Of a stretch of DNA of 64,000 bases, positions 45,777 to 59,037 are shown in pieces. Made by a program: the position numbers and the translations under genes. How positions within the stretch are numbered: the first letter of the stretch is position 1; each line of letters begins with the position of its first letter. The stretch covers positions 9,114,001 through 9,178,000 of the forward strand of contig CM106586.1 of NCBI GenBank assembly GCA_048013815.1, in the 5' to 3' direction. This stretch comes from Setoptus koraiensis. Taxonomy: Eukaryota > Arthropoda. Below the pieces are notes generated by a model, which was not told the origin of the DNA, made no database searches, and saw only the letters and a list, made by a program, of their open reading frames with translations.

Positions 45777-48074
45777 TTAGTCGCGCGCCGCCGACACTCG
45801 ATTTGCAATTTGCATTGGCGAGACAGCACACAATAATTAGTATCATTTTGCGTCATATTGCGCCAATGAATTGTTGCTGCTGCTGCTATTGGGATACAAT
45901 TACAGCCATTACCGTCAGTGCGGTGGTGATCTATTTGGACGTAACGCCATTAATTGAGATAGCAGGCCCAATCGAGTGATCATTGTGATTGTGCGTTACC
46001 TACGCCGACGACGACACAACTCATTAGTGGGCGCATCTTTGTGTTTCAACGCAGCAAGTGGGTCGTTGAACTCGCACGATCGCAATTGCAGTGTCTTCAA
46101 ATGCCAATTAATCAGCAGCCACATTAACCCTCTTGTTGTCGGCCACTTGTAACAGTGAAAATAAAATAAAATAAAAACGATAACAATTGTCCCGTTGTGC
46201 GTGCCCATCATTAGCCATCATTATTATTTGCTAACAACAAACAACAATCAATTGTGTGACAGCTGATGAAAGCGGAAGACGCACACGAGGAAGTGGCCAG
46301 CGAGACACACTGACAGCCGATCGTTGAGAGTGAGTGAGACGACGATGATTTGGGTCATCATTACATCGATCGGCCCAATGAATAAAAAACTTGCAAAATG
46401 CTCTAGTTGCACAACACACCTTATGTTGTTTACCAGCTGTTTAAATACACGCAATAAGCCCAGTGTTACAAATGTAATGTTTACAACGGATACAAACAGC
46501 TCGCGGATTCACAAAATGATGCAAACATTGTCAACTGATCGATTGAGATACACGCATTCAATAATGATCAATGGTGAACATTCCTGGCATTCCTTGGAAT
46601 AGATAGACAAAATCAGTGACGATGCTGCTGCAGTCGGCCACACTGTGTGACACATGACATGCAAACGGACGGAGGTATGCAAATCAGCATAACGCACACG
46701 GCGTCATCGATTCATTGTCGCTTGGCCACCACTAATAGCCGCCACCACACAACACATAGCAGTCAGCTGTTGGTGCGTCCACAATTCAGCTGACCACTGG
46801 TCCATTAGTGTCTGTCCATTGACGTATCCGTGTTCGGTGCTGATTGAACACGACTGAGCAGTGAGCAAGATGAAACGTCATACTGCTGCCGGTGTCAGTC
46901 TCAAACGTGCCAGCGACGATAAGAACAACGCAACTCGAACTGGCCAGTGTCACAACGATAATCTGTCGCGAGATCTGTCACGGCGTTTGTCATCTTGCAG
47001 CGCGGCGACCGTTGCGATGCGTGGCACCTGGCCCACCGATTGCACCATCGCTATGCGCTGCCAGACAGTTGTTGTGGCTGTTGCTGTCGCTGTTGTTGTT
47101 GTCGTTGTTGTTGTCGTTGTTGCTGCTGTTGGCGGCTAGCCGGCTAGTCGCTCAGCCGGCCGCCAGGGCACAGGTGAGGCCGGCGAGGATAGCGCACCGG
47201 TGGCGCAAGTATCAGAGCGACAATGGCGGCCGAGCGGCAGCAGAAGTGTGCTGCGTCGCAACACAAATGATCATACGCTTTTACGTCACCTGCGTTTTAT
47301 GAATGGCAAATGGTTTGCACGCGCTGCGAGCACACACTGTCCGTGGAGCACTGTCACTGCTCGCAATGGCGACATGAATGAATTATGTCACTCAGCGTAT
47401 GTGTGCAGCATGACACAATCCGATCCGATCCAGGGGACTTATTTATGGCGGCGCTGCGTCGGTCCGATAGCCGGCACAATGGCCATTTGGATTTATTATT
47501 CGGAGCGGCCGTCTGCTACGTGTTGCTGGCGCTGCTGTCGTTCGGTGTTTGAGCGCACCAAAACAACACGGCACAGCACGTTGGCAGCCAATGATGGCGC
47601 GACACACAGCACACTTTTGGTGGTGGCGCTTATGCAATGCAAACAACACACACGCACCGCGAGTGGGCACGTCCAATTTTGGCACGAGCCAAAAAGTAGA
47701 GCAAACAAAAAGAAGCCATTCATGCCAGTGTGTGCAGTTCATGCCAGTGTGTGCAGTTATATCACATGTGACGCGGATAATGGCACGGCGTCGTCGCAAC
47801 GAGTCCGCAGGGGACGCGCGCTGCCGCGGCTGCCGTCGCTGGGGCTGCGGCGTCAGTGCCAAGCCATCGGGCCGACGCGGCACGGGCACAATGACCAGCG
47901 CCAAATAAACTGTGCGCCGCACAATGTCACCTATGCGCGATTTGTCACTGCAGCCACCGGGTCCATGGGGTCCGCCATTTGCGCCGCTTGCCGCCGGTCA
48001 CCAAACCGGTCGGACACACGCCGATGGGGCCCGCGAGGCGAGCGACGGCCGCTGCCGCAGCCAATTCTTCGACA

Positions 48075-48118
48075 ACCTCCACAGCGACGGCCTCCACAGC
48101 GACGGCCTCCACAGCAAC
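48075..48118. repeat. 15-bp minisatellite (CCTCCACAGCGACGG) x3
   Basis: Two perfect units and one with a single change. Confidence 0.85.
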
Positions 48119-51100
48119 GCCCCCGATAATCGTGGCGATAATCAGTGGCGAGTGGGCCGCTGATGTGTCAGCGGCCGCGCCGACCATCGAGCATGTCAGC
48201 GGCAGCACCTGGTACAAACTCGAGAGTGGACGTGTGGCGGCGGCGGCGGCGGCGACGGGCGCCTTCTGGTCGCACTCGTGGCTCGTCCACTTTTACATTG
48301 TGCGGCCGTCGGCGGTCAACTGTTGCGCGGCACCGGCGCGCTGGTTCAAACTGGTTCATCGGCCAGGTCAGTCAGCACGCGCTTGTACCCTAGGTAGGCT
48401 GAGCGCTGCGGCGTTGCGAGTTCTGGCTGGCTGGCCGCGCCACAATCCAACGCAAGCAACAACAACGCTTGCGATTTGAACGCGTCGGCGGCGTCCAACA
48501 ACCACCGGCCCGGCAGCCAGCCGAGCATTGATGATGATGATGATGATTTGCATCATTTGCATGCAAATCATCAAATGACGCCTGACACGCGCAAGCTTGC
48601 ACCACTTTGGCAACGGGGCCGTTTTGTCATCGTGCGCTCCTCTCGTCGTCGTCGGCGGCGGCGGCGGCCGCCGATCGGCCAACAGCGCCGAGCAATTGTT
48701 GTTAGCGCTGTTGTTGTTTGTCATCAAGCAAACCAGTTGCTCGTGCAAACGATGATCGAGCAGCAGCAGCCCCTCTCGCTCATTCATGAATGAATCAGTC
48801 CGACGGCAGGCGCATTGGCACTGGAATATACAGCACGCCAGTACAGGAATTAGGAGGCCTCCAACAATTGCTGACTTTCGCCAGGCGCGCACATTAGTTG
48901 TTGTGGCGGAGATAATAAAATTGAATAACAACGCAACAACCGGCACATGTGCAATAATGTCGCGGCCACTTTCAAGATTAACACACTCATTGATTGTGTT
49001 AGGCCCAGCAGTTTACAATTTTGACAATTTTACCAACACAAACGCAAATAGCAGATGATCCGCTTAATGATTGGCTGACAAGCTGCGCTAATGTGCTGCT
49101 CCATTTGCTGCGACTTCGCAGTGCACAACAGTGCGGCCTTGTTGACAATTGAAAATTGAAAAACGGGGCCGCACGTAGCAGTGTGAGCATTCATATGATA
49201 ATTGCAATTAGCTTGCACAATTAGTTGCGCTCAAGAGCAAGACGCTCTTGCCTCTTTTGTTGCTGTTGCGCAATCAGCGTTTATTGGTGGCGCTGTGGCA
49301 TTCGGCGACACAAGCCACGCAAGCAGCCCCCTAGACAAACACATATACTGCGTGTTAATGAGCGCGATCAAGCTAAAGTCAACAAGTTGCCAGACAGTGC
49401 GCAAACATGGCAAGCGCAAATTTGAGGCAATGCCGATGCAATGAAACGATATGAGAGCAAACAATGGCCATTGTCAGTTGCCTCCGCTCACCATGTGTGT
49501 GTAAAACAAAGGCCCACAACGCGTTGCGTAACAAAGTAAAATAGAGTCTCTGTTGCACTCGGTGGCTGCCCAGCGGGCCGATGCTTTAAATACATTCGGT
49601 CAATTCTTGGGACAACAAAACGCAACAATGACCAGACGCACCAACTGAACAACAAAGCCATTGTTGATGGCGAAAGTGCGATAACAAATGTATGCGACAT
49701 TACATAACTAGAGAGAGAGAGAGAGAGTCACTACTGTTTTTGTTGTTGTTGATGTTATGTTTGAGCGCATAACTACTGTCTGATAGAGATAACAAGACAT
49801 TACACGTAGTTGTCTACTGTCTCTCTTGTTGGCCATTACACACATGGCGAGAGAGATATGGCACTATCATCTAGGTCAACAACGCTGGTTATATTACATA
49901 ATAATAGATAATAGCAGCTAATGGTGGCTACAACAACAAGTAGTCAATTTAAAGTGATCCGATCGCTATGGCGGTGACGATCACGATTGCCATAGATTGC
50001 TCCAAATTGATTGATTAAACTCGTCACAGCTGCTGCTGCTGCTGCTGCCGCCATCGATACAGATAGTGTCGTCGATGACGATCTTTTATTCATTCGCAAG
50101 CACTTCCTCTATTGCACGGCTAGAAATAACTCATGCCGATATTCACGCTACTGCTAATGCCCATGTCATTCGTTTATGTTTGGTAGTTAGCCAATATCCA
50201 TTGGTTGTTGTTGTTGTTGTTGTTGTTGTTATTTTTTTCACATATTTCAGCAAATAACTTGAAATAGAACTCGCTCGCTGTTACGATTGACTCCGGATAA
50301 AAGACACATTAAATGAATGGTTTCAGTTTGACCCAATAACCCAATATAAACGCACACAATAATCATACAAATATCTCCGTCCACTTCATAACGTCAGCTC
50401 TGGTGGTGATTGCTGATTTGACGACAATGATTGCTATTAACAGTTTCGTTTGAAACATCAATTAGATGCCGATTGATAGCCAGCAACGCCGATTGATCAC
50501 ACACACACACACACAAACTCAGCTCAGCAAGGCACACACCACATCACATTACATAATAGATGTTGTAATTAATCTCTAGCACTTGTTTACTAAATCCTGC
50601 GTCTCCTACAATTGCCGCCATAACTGTCTACGAGCTGATTGCTTTGTATCTGGGGGCCTCATCAGAGCTTTGTCGTCTGTTGCAACAAAAGCAACGCAAA
50701 CAGTTATAATAGTAGATCAATAGGCAGTGATAGGCGCAACACACAATTGTTTTGTAACAATTACATAATCAGCTAGATGTGTCTTTATGGAGTCTTAATC
50801 TTATAATCATCCCAACAATCGTACGAGTAATCGTGGCGAGCACATTCGCTCTGCATGTTATTGTGACTAGATCCTTTAAGACTTTGAGCATCGTCAACAA
50901 GTTGTCATTCTGACAGCCAACTCTATGCTATGGCCATGCCAATGCGGAGGTTGTAAAGACAGTTTATAATGGCACTGGGGGAGCCCCGATAATCGGTCAC
51001 AATTAAATACACACGCACACACAATGCCTTAGATTGTGCCTGTAGTTCATCAGCGTGTCGATTTGCTTTCGGGCCCAGCCAGCCCAGTCCAATGGTAGTG

Positions 51101-53456
51101 GCGCGTTGTCGTCACTAGGACCAGTCAAACAATCCATGAATGAACACACAGCAGATGATGCAACAACATTTATTGGGCGACATCCACCTACGCACACACA
51201 CGTGAACGCAACTACAAATGTGTATGGTCGTATTTAATGTCGACTGAAACTGAATCAACACGTGGCACGCACACTCATTTGTATGTATACGTGTACCTTC
51301 GAACTTGCAATTCTAAACGAGCGCACTGTATGTAGCATTCGAAATGGTTCGTCCGCTAGAGGAGAGGCGACTTTCGAGTTGAGCGGCGTTACATTGCGAC
51401 AGGAAGGAGCGATTATTTATTATTATTCAAACAACAACAGCATATCGAGGCAATACGAAGAACAATCAATTGATAATCTCTCTATATCGAAAATGTTAGT
51501 TCATACAATGCTGATCGAATCGCCACCCTTGTGCGCGTTGCCAGCATCGAAGCATTCGGCAAAGCAGCCAACAACTAGCGCCGGCTACGCTTCCTGCCAC
51601 TAGGTACGTGGCCGGCGTTCTTTTCCTGCTCAGCCATTGATTGATAGGTAGAGAGTGAGGCCCAAGCGTTATAGCGTTATACCTTCGCTTCTTCTCCTTC
51701 GTTGGAGTCGTCGTAGTCGATTGTCGATTCAACAATTCATCTATTGCGACGGTTCGACGATCGATAGAAACAGGAAGCATTGCTGTACTGACGCAACGCG
51801 TTGCTGTTACATGTTTATAAGCTGTTGCAGCTATCATCGAACGTGTTGCCATTGCCCTAGGATGCCCCAATGTTGGTATCAATAGTGGTATCAGTAGTGG
51901 TAGAGGGCACTAGCTGGTAGGCAGCAGGCAACTATTAGAAGCATGAGCATTGGGTATGTGCACAGAAGAGAGAAGGGATTCCATTGGAGCGTAACCTCAA
52001 TTCATGCTGCGCGATGACATAACCTCACCAAACACACGTTCGTTGAGTCACAGTCCAAGTCCAATTGAGAAGCCATGTGCCACGAGCCGTGTTCTCGAAT
52101 ACGTGTTGATTCACGGCTCCGTCTCTCTCGTTCTCGTTGTTCTGTCGAACCAATCAAACTATTACCATTGATATAATCAGAGGGAGAAAGAAGAAAGCCA
52201 TCTGCCTCTGCCTTTAACGATCGGACGCTCATATGTGCCATTATTATTGCATGGCGGCGCAGTGTCATTTAAATGTATACATTGAAGCAAACGCCAGTCA
52301 CTTTAAACAGATGAACATTGACATTGAATATTGGTAGAAATTGCACATCGGCCATGGCTATGATGGAGATGATTGGCAATGGTAATGATAAAACTGGCTA
52401 TGTGTTTATCATAACTGGTTGGCGATAAAAAGAGATAGACAGATATTTTTTCGCTGCAAACAACTTTACAATGCTGGTCTACGCGCGAACAACATGATGA
52501 TCTATTACTGCTATAACGACTATTGGTCTGTCTCCAGTCTGCGGTCACACTTGCCGTTGCACACTACAATAGTGATAGCAATCGGTCCAGTAGCTGAAAG
52601 GATGATATACAAATCAATAAATCGGGCGGTCATTATCTTTCATAACAGAAGTGGTGATTATGATCGACAAGGAAAATAAGATCAATTAGTGTTGTTTTTT
52701 AGCTTGCAGTTGTGCAGCTAGGTCTAGATTAATATTTTGAATTATCGTCAATCGAGATAGATCAAAACCAACATGTTGAGACAACAACGGCAACAACAAC
52801 AGATGAGCAAGCAAAATTCGTGCGCGCCAGCAACTACTGTTTAGAGGGATCTTATTACATTTTAGTTGATATCAGTGTGAATGATCTGACAAAACTATTG
52901 AACGCTGAACAAGAAAAGTTCATGACGACGAAAAGTCCGAGTGAGTGTTGAGTTTAGATAGCAGTAATCTCAATGATAATAATATAATAGTGCACCTATT
53001 ATATTGGCTTGTGCGTGAATGTATTGACCAAGCAAAAAGTCTCGTTCGTAACAAGCACAGTTGACTCTTTAAATAGATTGTGAAAGAAATAGAATTACAA
53101 ACATATCACTGATTTGTGCCTGATTGATTTGTTATAATATGTTATAATAGCTGCCGTGTTATCCGTCAGCAAACTATTTAAAAGGAGTTCATGTTGCAAT
53201 AAATAGGAGAGCAATTTGCGATTGTATTTTAGAGCTAATAAAAACAATTTTGCTCTTATTGGGTTCGTCGGACCTGTTGTTTGAGCGCGCGTTTAAATCT
53301 GCGGATCGCTAAATTGACAACAGTCTCACTTTACTGCGAAAATAGTATGAAAATTTCAAGTCATCCGAGTAGTAGGAATGCCTTTACACACCATTCGTTT
53401 TGCAGTCACTGGAGTGAAAAAAACAGGTATTCAAAATTATTTGTAGGTGTACTTAC

Positions 53457-54669
53457 CTATGCAACAAAGTTCAATGAGTGTTTGCACTCGCTCCTTGAGG
53501 AGCCCCATGATGACTGATGAGGACGACGGCGGGGGCGGTGGCGTCGATGGCGGTGATAGTGATGATGATGACGTTGTTGAGGACGTTGACGAGGCCGACG
53601 ATGAGCTTGTTGACGAGACTGATGACATAGAGGGCGGCGGAGTGTTCCACATCCAGCAATCATTTTCTTCATTTGATGATGTGATATTGTTGTTATCTGT
53701 ATTGTTATTGTTGTTGATAGTAGTGGAGTTGATATTGATGCTGCCAGTTTTATTTGTGGTGCTGGCGATGGTGGTAATGATGGTTGTTGTCGCGGTGGTT
53801 GTTGTAATATAGGTGGCGTTGTTGTCGTTGTTGGTGGTGGTGCAGTTGTTAAGGTTGTTCTCAAAATGCAATAATTTCAATATGGGCTCTATAAAATCAT
53901 TTGGTGTTGGTATTGAGGCCAGATCCCATTTAAGTTCTGCTAGCACTAGTGATTCCCAGCTAATAATATCATCCCTAGTAAGACTATCATCGCTATATTC
54001 AATCAATTTTTTGACGCCTAATGACTGTGTTTGGCGTAATTTAGTGGCCAACATCAAACAAACAGAGGCCAATAATTGCAATTGTTGTTTCTTGATGTAA
54101 TTGTTGCTGTCGTATAGTCGCAGCATGTATTCGTCCATAACTTGCACGGCCAGGGGGCATATTTCGTCTTGGCATTGTTCTAAGAGGCACACCTCTAGCA
54201 TCCAAGTGATGAGTTCGCGCCTGTCCTTGCACGATATCAATTGAGAATAATTGGACAGCCTCACGGAGTGTGGCTGCTGCTGCGGTTGCAGTTGTTGTTG
54301 TCGTAATTGTTGTTGTTGTTGCTGTAGTGTTTTTGCTGCCGTTGACACTTTTGTTTGGGCTGGCTCGGCGAGCATGTTCAATGTTGTTGAGTTCATCCGG
54401 CGACGGGCATAGTTCTGTTCCACCTTGAATAAATTGGTGAGAATTCTCTCGTTGGAAAACACGGGGTCCTCTCGCGATATGTTGATGTTTGCGTTGAATT
54501 GGGGCGATTCGTCCGTGGGCTGGTTGCCGCTGTCGTTGTCGATGTGGTTAATATTTGTGATTGTCGTTTGGTTTGCACTGTGATCATTGTTGTTGTTGTT
54601 GTTGTTGTTGTACTGCTGCTCGGTGCAAAGCAACAAGTTTGCTACGTTGTGCATCCGATCCAGCAGCAT
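53457..54669 (-). CDS. CycD: D-type cyclin, first coding exon (C-terminal exon not found)
   Basis: Cyclin D activates CDK4/6 for G1 progression by phosphorylating pRb-family proteins. The exon encodes 404 residues from ATG 54667-54669 to a GTAAGT donor, phase 1. Near the start, L13-x-C15-x-E17 (LLCTE) is the pRb-binding LxCxE motif typical of D cyclins. After a long Asn/Gln-rich insert, DPVFSNERILTNLFKVEQNY and RRELITWMLEVC, LLASVCLMLATKLRQTQ, then WDLASIPTPNDFIEPIL follow the cyclin D box order. A second low-complexity insert (Asn, Thr, then Ser and Pro) splits the second cyclin fold, and KERVQTLIELCCIG resumes it just before the donor. If the donor is ignored the protein would end six codons later. 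The remaining C-terminal exon is not recognised in the window, so the model is partial. Confidence 0.85.
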
Positions 54670-57600
54670 TTTCGTTCGATTTTGTTCCACAATTCGACAC
54701 AATTCGATCACGTCGAACAACGGGCTCCAATTCCGGAAATAACTAGATCGAACTATTGGCGACAAAATCGAACCAATTGCAACAAAATCGAACTAATTGC
54801 AACAGAATCGAATGGACACGATGTTGACTGTATGGCTGGCCGTATGCGATGCGGACGATCTGTGTGCTCGAGTGCAAGTGTTCGACTTTGGGTTTGATGC
54901 TCTCTCTCTCACACACGCTCACACAACTTTCACATTGCACAAACTGTTGCATGTCGAATGTAGCCAGCGCGCATGCGCGACGTCTGTTGCACATCAAACA
55001 TGCAAAAAATACCATCATCAACGCACTGCCGTGTGCAGCAATGCCTATACACTCACACACACACACACACACAGAACTAAAGGGTGTGCATAACAAACAC
55101 GCAGCATGTGGCGCACAGCAACACACAATGTGCAAATCACAGGCGCTGCGCATACACTCATCGTACGATTGCCCGTCGTGCTCGCCGATGCAACGACAGC
55201 TGGCGATGCTGCCAGCCAGCACAGTTTGTGACTTGCATCTCTCACACCGAAGGACACTGTGCACATAATGTGTCAACAATATTCGATAATCGAATAATCT
55301 CTACAGTTTGTCGATGCCCCCGTCCCGAGCGCCCTCTTCCGGCTGCTCGGAACTCGCACGCCGGACTTTCGATTGCTCTGCAATAATTGTTGTACTTTCA
55401 ACCTGTCCGAACTCTCATAGATGATCCATGATAGATCCAATCCAATCTCCATCGACAATTGTAAGCGCAAAAAGTGTGCACCGATTTTGTTGTTGATTTT
55501 ATTTCGGTAATTATGCTCGATATGCCCAAACAGATGGACTCGGCAGTCGACCAAGTTCGAAGTCCGAACACCAACTAGTTTTCTCCAACAAGTCTTTCCA
55601 AGTTTTGTTATCTACTTTCCGAACTAAAACTTGAGTTGCCAGTTAAAGGGTTCTTCAACTAACCTGGTGCGTAACCACGATCTAAAAGATAGCAAACAAT
55701 ATTCAATTGCCATTGAATATTTGATCAATTTTTCATCTACTTCTAGTTGGACAACTTACGCACTGATTTACAGATAAACTCATGTTTGGTGACAAATTCG
55801 CAGCAGATGACAAAATATAAAAAAATAAATAAAAAAATAAAAAACTTGATACGAATAACTTATCACAATTCGTTGCATAGACGATCGCAAGTCGAGATGA
55901 GAGTTGTTTTGGGAACGGCCGAACTATGTCGTTCTCCTGGCGACTTGTTAATTAAATTCCTACACCTGGATTCAACTTGGTTATGGCATCTCCTTCCATG
56001 CCCATAATATGTGACCGATACCAATAGACGAACTTGCCTACTCACGATCAACATTTTGTTCATCATCCTGCCTACAACTTCCTACACACAAATACAAGTC
56101 CAACCATACATGCCTACATGTATTTGCGAGGACAGGTAATGTCATATTTTTAATATACAATGTTGTGCGAGTATTACCCAGATAGATGCCTGTTTTAAGC
56201 AAACAACATCAACTCTTCAGTGCCACCATTCACCTGTCAAATGAGCCGTGTTATCATGCCCATGTGTGTGCTTGACAATTTTAATTATCGTCTCGTTAGT
56301 CTAGAAATCACATTCTATTCTTTGTGAGGCGATATTTTTCTGCCACTATGTTACATCTCCGCCTCAACTTGGTCTTGCCAGCGAAATTTCATCTCACAAT
56401 TCCAGATTATTCATAACTAAAAGAGAGATACTGATCATGACCTCTGTCAAGGTTGCTCTCCATGTCGCCAATGAGTTTCGTGATCATAAATTGCGTGAAT
56501 AACATTAACATTATCGGATGCATCAGTAAACGAGTTGAAGAATCCAGAAAAATAAATTCGAATACTGTTCAGTTTAGCTCTTTGTTTTTTAATGCCGAAT
56601 CATGATGATAAATGAGTGAGCAATGAGTTTAAGCCAGAAAACTTTTTCCGCCGAATCAGTGATTTTGTAAAATCCCATCAGCGAACATAATTCTTCTGAT
56701 TCTGATCGTGTTGCGTAACTCTGTTTTGAAGTCCAGCTCTCTACTGGAGCAGCCAGATTGCTGCACTGTTGCAACTATGGGAACCTCACTATTTCCTCCC
56801 AAAACGCACCTACAGACCTTGCTTTATATAAGCTTTCACACGCGTGGGGCGCCTGACAATGTGACACATTGTGAGCATGCATATCTCCACAAGGCGGATT
56901 TTCGCCAGCAGTGAATGCCTAAACTCACAGTTGATGGTGGGCAACACAACATTGTGGGTACCTGTTTGTGGAGGACCCTCCGTCGATGAGTCATCCTCTC
57001 CTTGGGCCCCCACTAACGTCATGTGCGAATACGTGCTTACGTAACAGTGTCATCTTGGTTTGTGTGAAATCTTCTAGGCGTGGCCCTATTATGCTGTGCA
57101 CAAGGAATCAAGGTTCAGCAGCGCCATCTCTGGTAGCATTCTGGAGGTCATGTGTGAAATATTTACAAGCAACACAATCATCATAGTCTGCTGACACATC
57201 TAACATGTTTCAACGTTACACCCGATAGCAAGTAACAGCATCACAATCTTTATATATTTAGTTGATTCGTTCTCCGATGGGGTGCAATAGTGGTATTCGT
57301 AATACAGTCCTACTATATTCATGTAAATTTAAATCCTCGCCTGTGCTTGAAACAAAGGTCACCCGTGCATCAGGAGTATAGATGTCACATTAGATATCAT
57401 GTAATAAATAGAAATAATCTCTAGATTTATCTTTGGTAAATTGTATCATACAAATTGTAGCTGTACTCCATCCATAAACACAAAAGAGCAACCCTATTGA
57501 CTGTTATTTCTGCTCCTAAAACAAATAGCTAGGACTGGCAATCATATGTTATTACATCTTCAAATCCATCCACAGATTCATTGAATACTCCCTCGGACTG

Positions 57601-57895
57601 GGGATAAATCAGCCCCGCAACCCTCCCGAACAAGACAAATCATCTGGCCTGAAAAATTACTATAACATTAATAATTCATCTAGGTTGTGATGATGACCAC
57701 AAACATAGACTCTCACTGCAAGAGAGATCACCGCAGAGAAAATCTTGTGCATAGAAACATGACTTCGTCCTCAATCATAATGTCTTGGATAGCAAATCAA
57801 ATGAATGCAATGTAGCCCTAATTCTATACGAAACAACTCGCCCGTCCCATGCGAATACTAGTCCATGTCATCAACTTTGTTGAAAAAAAAAATAG
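54670..57895. other. Intergenic region between cyclin D and JUN
   Basis: These divergent genes share 3.3 kb. It contains a (CA)n run near 55055 and otherwise AT-rich sequence. A minus frame at 55273-55554 resembles no known protein. No further gene is seen. Confidence 0.45.
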
Positions 57896-57896
57896 A

Positions 57897-57904
57897 TATA
57901 TAAA
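57897..57904 (+). promoter_or_regulatory. TATA box of JUN
   Basis: TATATAAA, about 65-70 bp before the JUN ATG, giving a short leader. Confidence 0.5.
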
Positions 57905-57967
57905 AAAAATATTTGGTATTTGATTATTAGAATTCAAAGATTACACTAGCAAAAAAGACTAGTCATA

Positions 57968-58966
57968 ATGGGTCCTATCAAAGAAGAAAACTCACGGCCG
58001 ACTTCGCTCGATTTCAGTCAACCACAGTCGAAGAGATTGGCCCTCATGCGCAATTCCAACGATATTCATCTAGCATCACCCGATTTGACCAGTGGCCTAG
58101 CTCTGACCACACCTGAGTTGGAAAAACAAATCTTGCAAATAGATAGCAACGATGAGCTAATAGGATTGACCCCATCATTGATATCATCAGTGTTACCGCA
58201 ACAAACTCCTGATGGCGAGAGACAGTCTTTTCAATCTTTGCACACACCCTTGTTCGGGCCTATCAAAGATATCTTATCCTCGACAACGCCGTTATCAACG
58301 CCATCCAATATTAATCCATCCGTAAACAAAAGTCTAGATCAAGAAACTTCTGACCTAAACATGTCCAATCACTGTTCGTTATCAAACGTAACAAACAACC
58401 CTCCTACCGCAATTCATGGTGGTGAAACAAAACATAATTCAATTCTGGGAACACTAGTCGAAGACGATTTATTGCAACTTAACTCAAAAGGTAAATCCAT
58501 CAACGAAGATTCAGGAAATAAAAGGAATGATTTCACAAAAGTTGGTCTCTTACCCGCAAATTTATATGCAATTAGCAATGATAGATACGACTTTGAGATT
58601 GATGATACTAAGTATACCTTCAAGAATAACTACAAGCCACAAGAAAAAAGTTCTCTACATGTAACACCAACTAAGGCGCGACGTGTATCTAGTCGATCCT
58701 CTACAACAAGTCAAAATTCAAACGCATCATCAGTAAGAGATTCCTACAGTCCAATAGACATGTCCGATCAAGATAGAATGAAAGTTGAACGAAAGCGCGA
58801 AAGAAACAGATTGGCCGCTTCTAAATGTCGCAGAAGAAAAACAGAGACTATCATGCAACTCCAGGAGCAAAATGCTGATTTGCATAATAGGCTCGAGGAG
58901 GCATGTAAAGAAATACAACGTCTGAGATCTTCGTGTTCTTGTCAAAGAAAAAAGAAAGAATTCTAA
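57968..58966 (+). CDS. Jun: JUN-family bZIP transcription factor (AP-1 subunit)
   Basis: A single exon encodes 332 residues; intronless JUN is common. The N-terminal delta/transactivation region is recognisable: SQPQSKRLALMRN, IHLASPDLTSGLALTTPELE, the latter containing the SPDL and TPEL sites that JNK phosphorylates in human JUN. The middle is Ser/Thr/Asn-rich. SPIDMSDQDRMKVERKRERN corresponds to human PIDMESQERIKAERKRMRN, and the basic region RNRLAASKCRRRK (about 280-291) keeps the redox-sensitive Cys. The leucine zipper is degenerate: heptad positions read Leu, Leu, Ala, Leu, Gln, and it ends in SCSCQRKKKEF, shorter than usual. It should bind AP-1/CRE DNA as a dimer with FOS. Its 3' end converges on RAD9 with 71 bp between stops. 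Confidence 0.9.
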   Translation: MGPIKEENSRPTSLDFSQPQSKRLALMRNSNDIHLASPDLTSGLALTTPELEKQILQIDSNDELIGLTPSLISSVLPQQTPDGERQSFQSLHTPLFGPIKDILSSTTPLSTPSNINPSVNKSLDQETSDLNMSNHCSLSNVTNNPPTAIHGGETKHNSILGTLVEDDLLQLNSKGKSINEDSGNKRNDFTKVGLLPANLYAISNDRYDFEIDDTKYTFKNNYKPQEKSSLHVTPTKARRVSSRSSTTSQNSNASSVRDSYSPIDMSDQDRMKVERKRERNRLAASKCRRRKTETIMQLQEQNADLHNRLEEACKEIQRLRSSCSCQRKKKEF

Positions 58967-59037
58967 AATATTAACAACAGTCTAATAGAGGATAGTATTG
59001 TTTATGATGTGTTCAAATTAAAGAAAAAATATATAAA

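Larger units (their letters stand above)
38000..53436. other. Long gene-poor region of mixed composition
   Basis: From 38.3 to 49 kb the DNA is moderately GC-rich, then AT-rich to 53.4 kb. Frames up to 309 codons occur (47200-48129) but encode patchy, domain-less translations. Minisatellites are common. Part of it could be a large intron of cyclin D, whose C-terminal exon is missing, or the transcription unit of the promoter at 37991. I found no convincing exon. Confidence 0.5.

Noticed and set aside
47200-48129. 309-codon plus-strand frame
   Set aside because: Patchy composition, no domain, no homologue recognised and overlapping equally long frames on the other strand.
47945-48217. Minus-strand segments (GAAADML... 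and GAAADTS...) as a possible cyclin D last exon
   Set aside because: The one with correct phase stops after a few residues; the other does not keep phase. Resemblance to the AADTS motif of vertebrate cyclin D is too short.
51496-51882. Minus-strand frame with RSMIAAT as a cyclin D last exon
   Set aside because: The only acceptor gives the wrong phase and similarity to PPSMIATGS is minimal.
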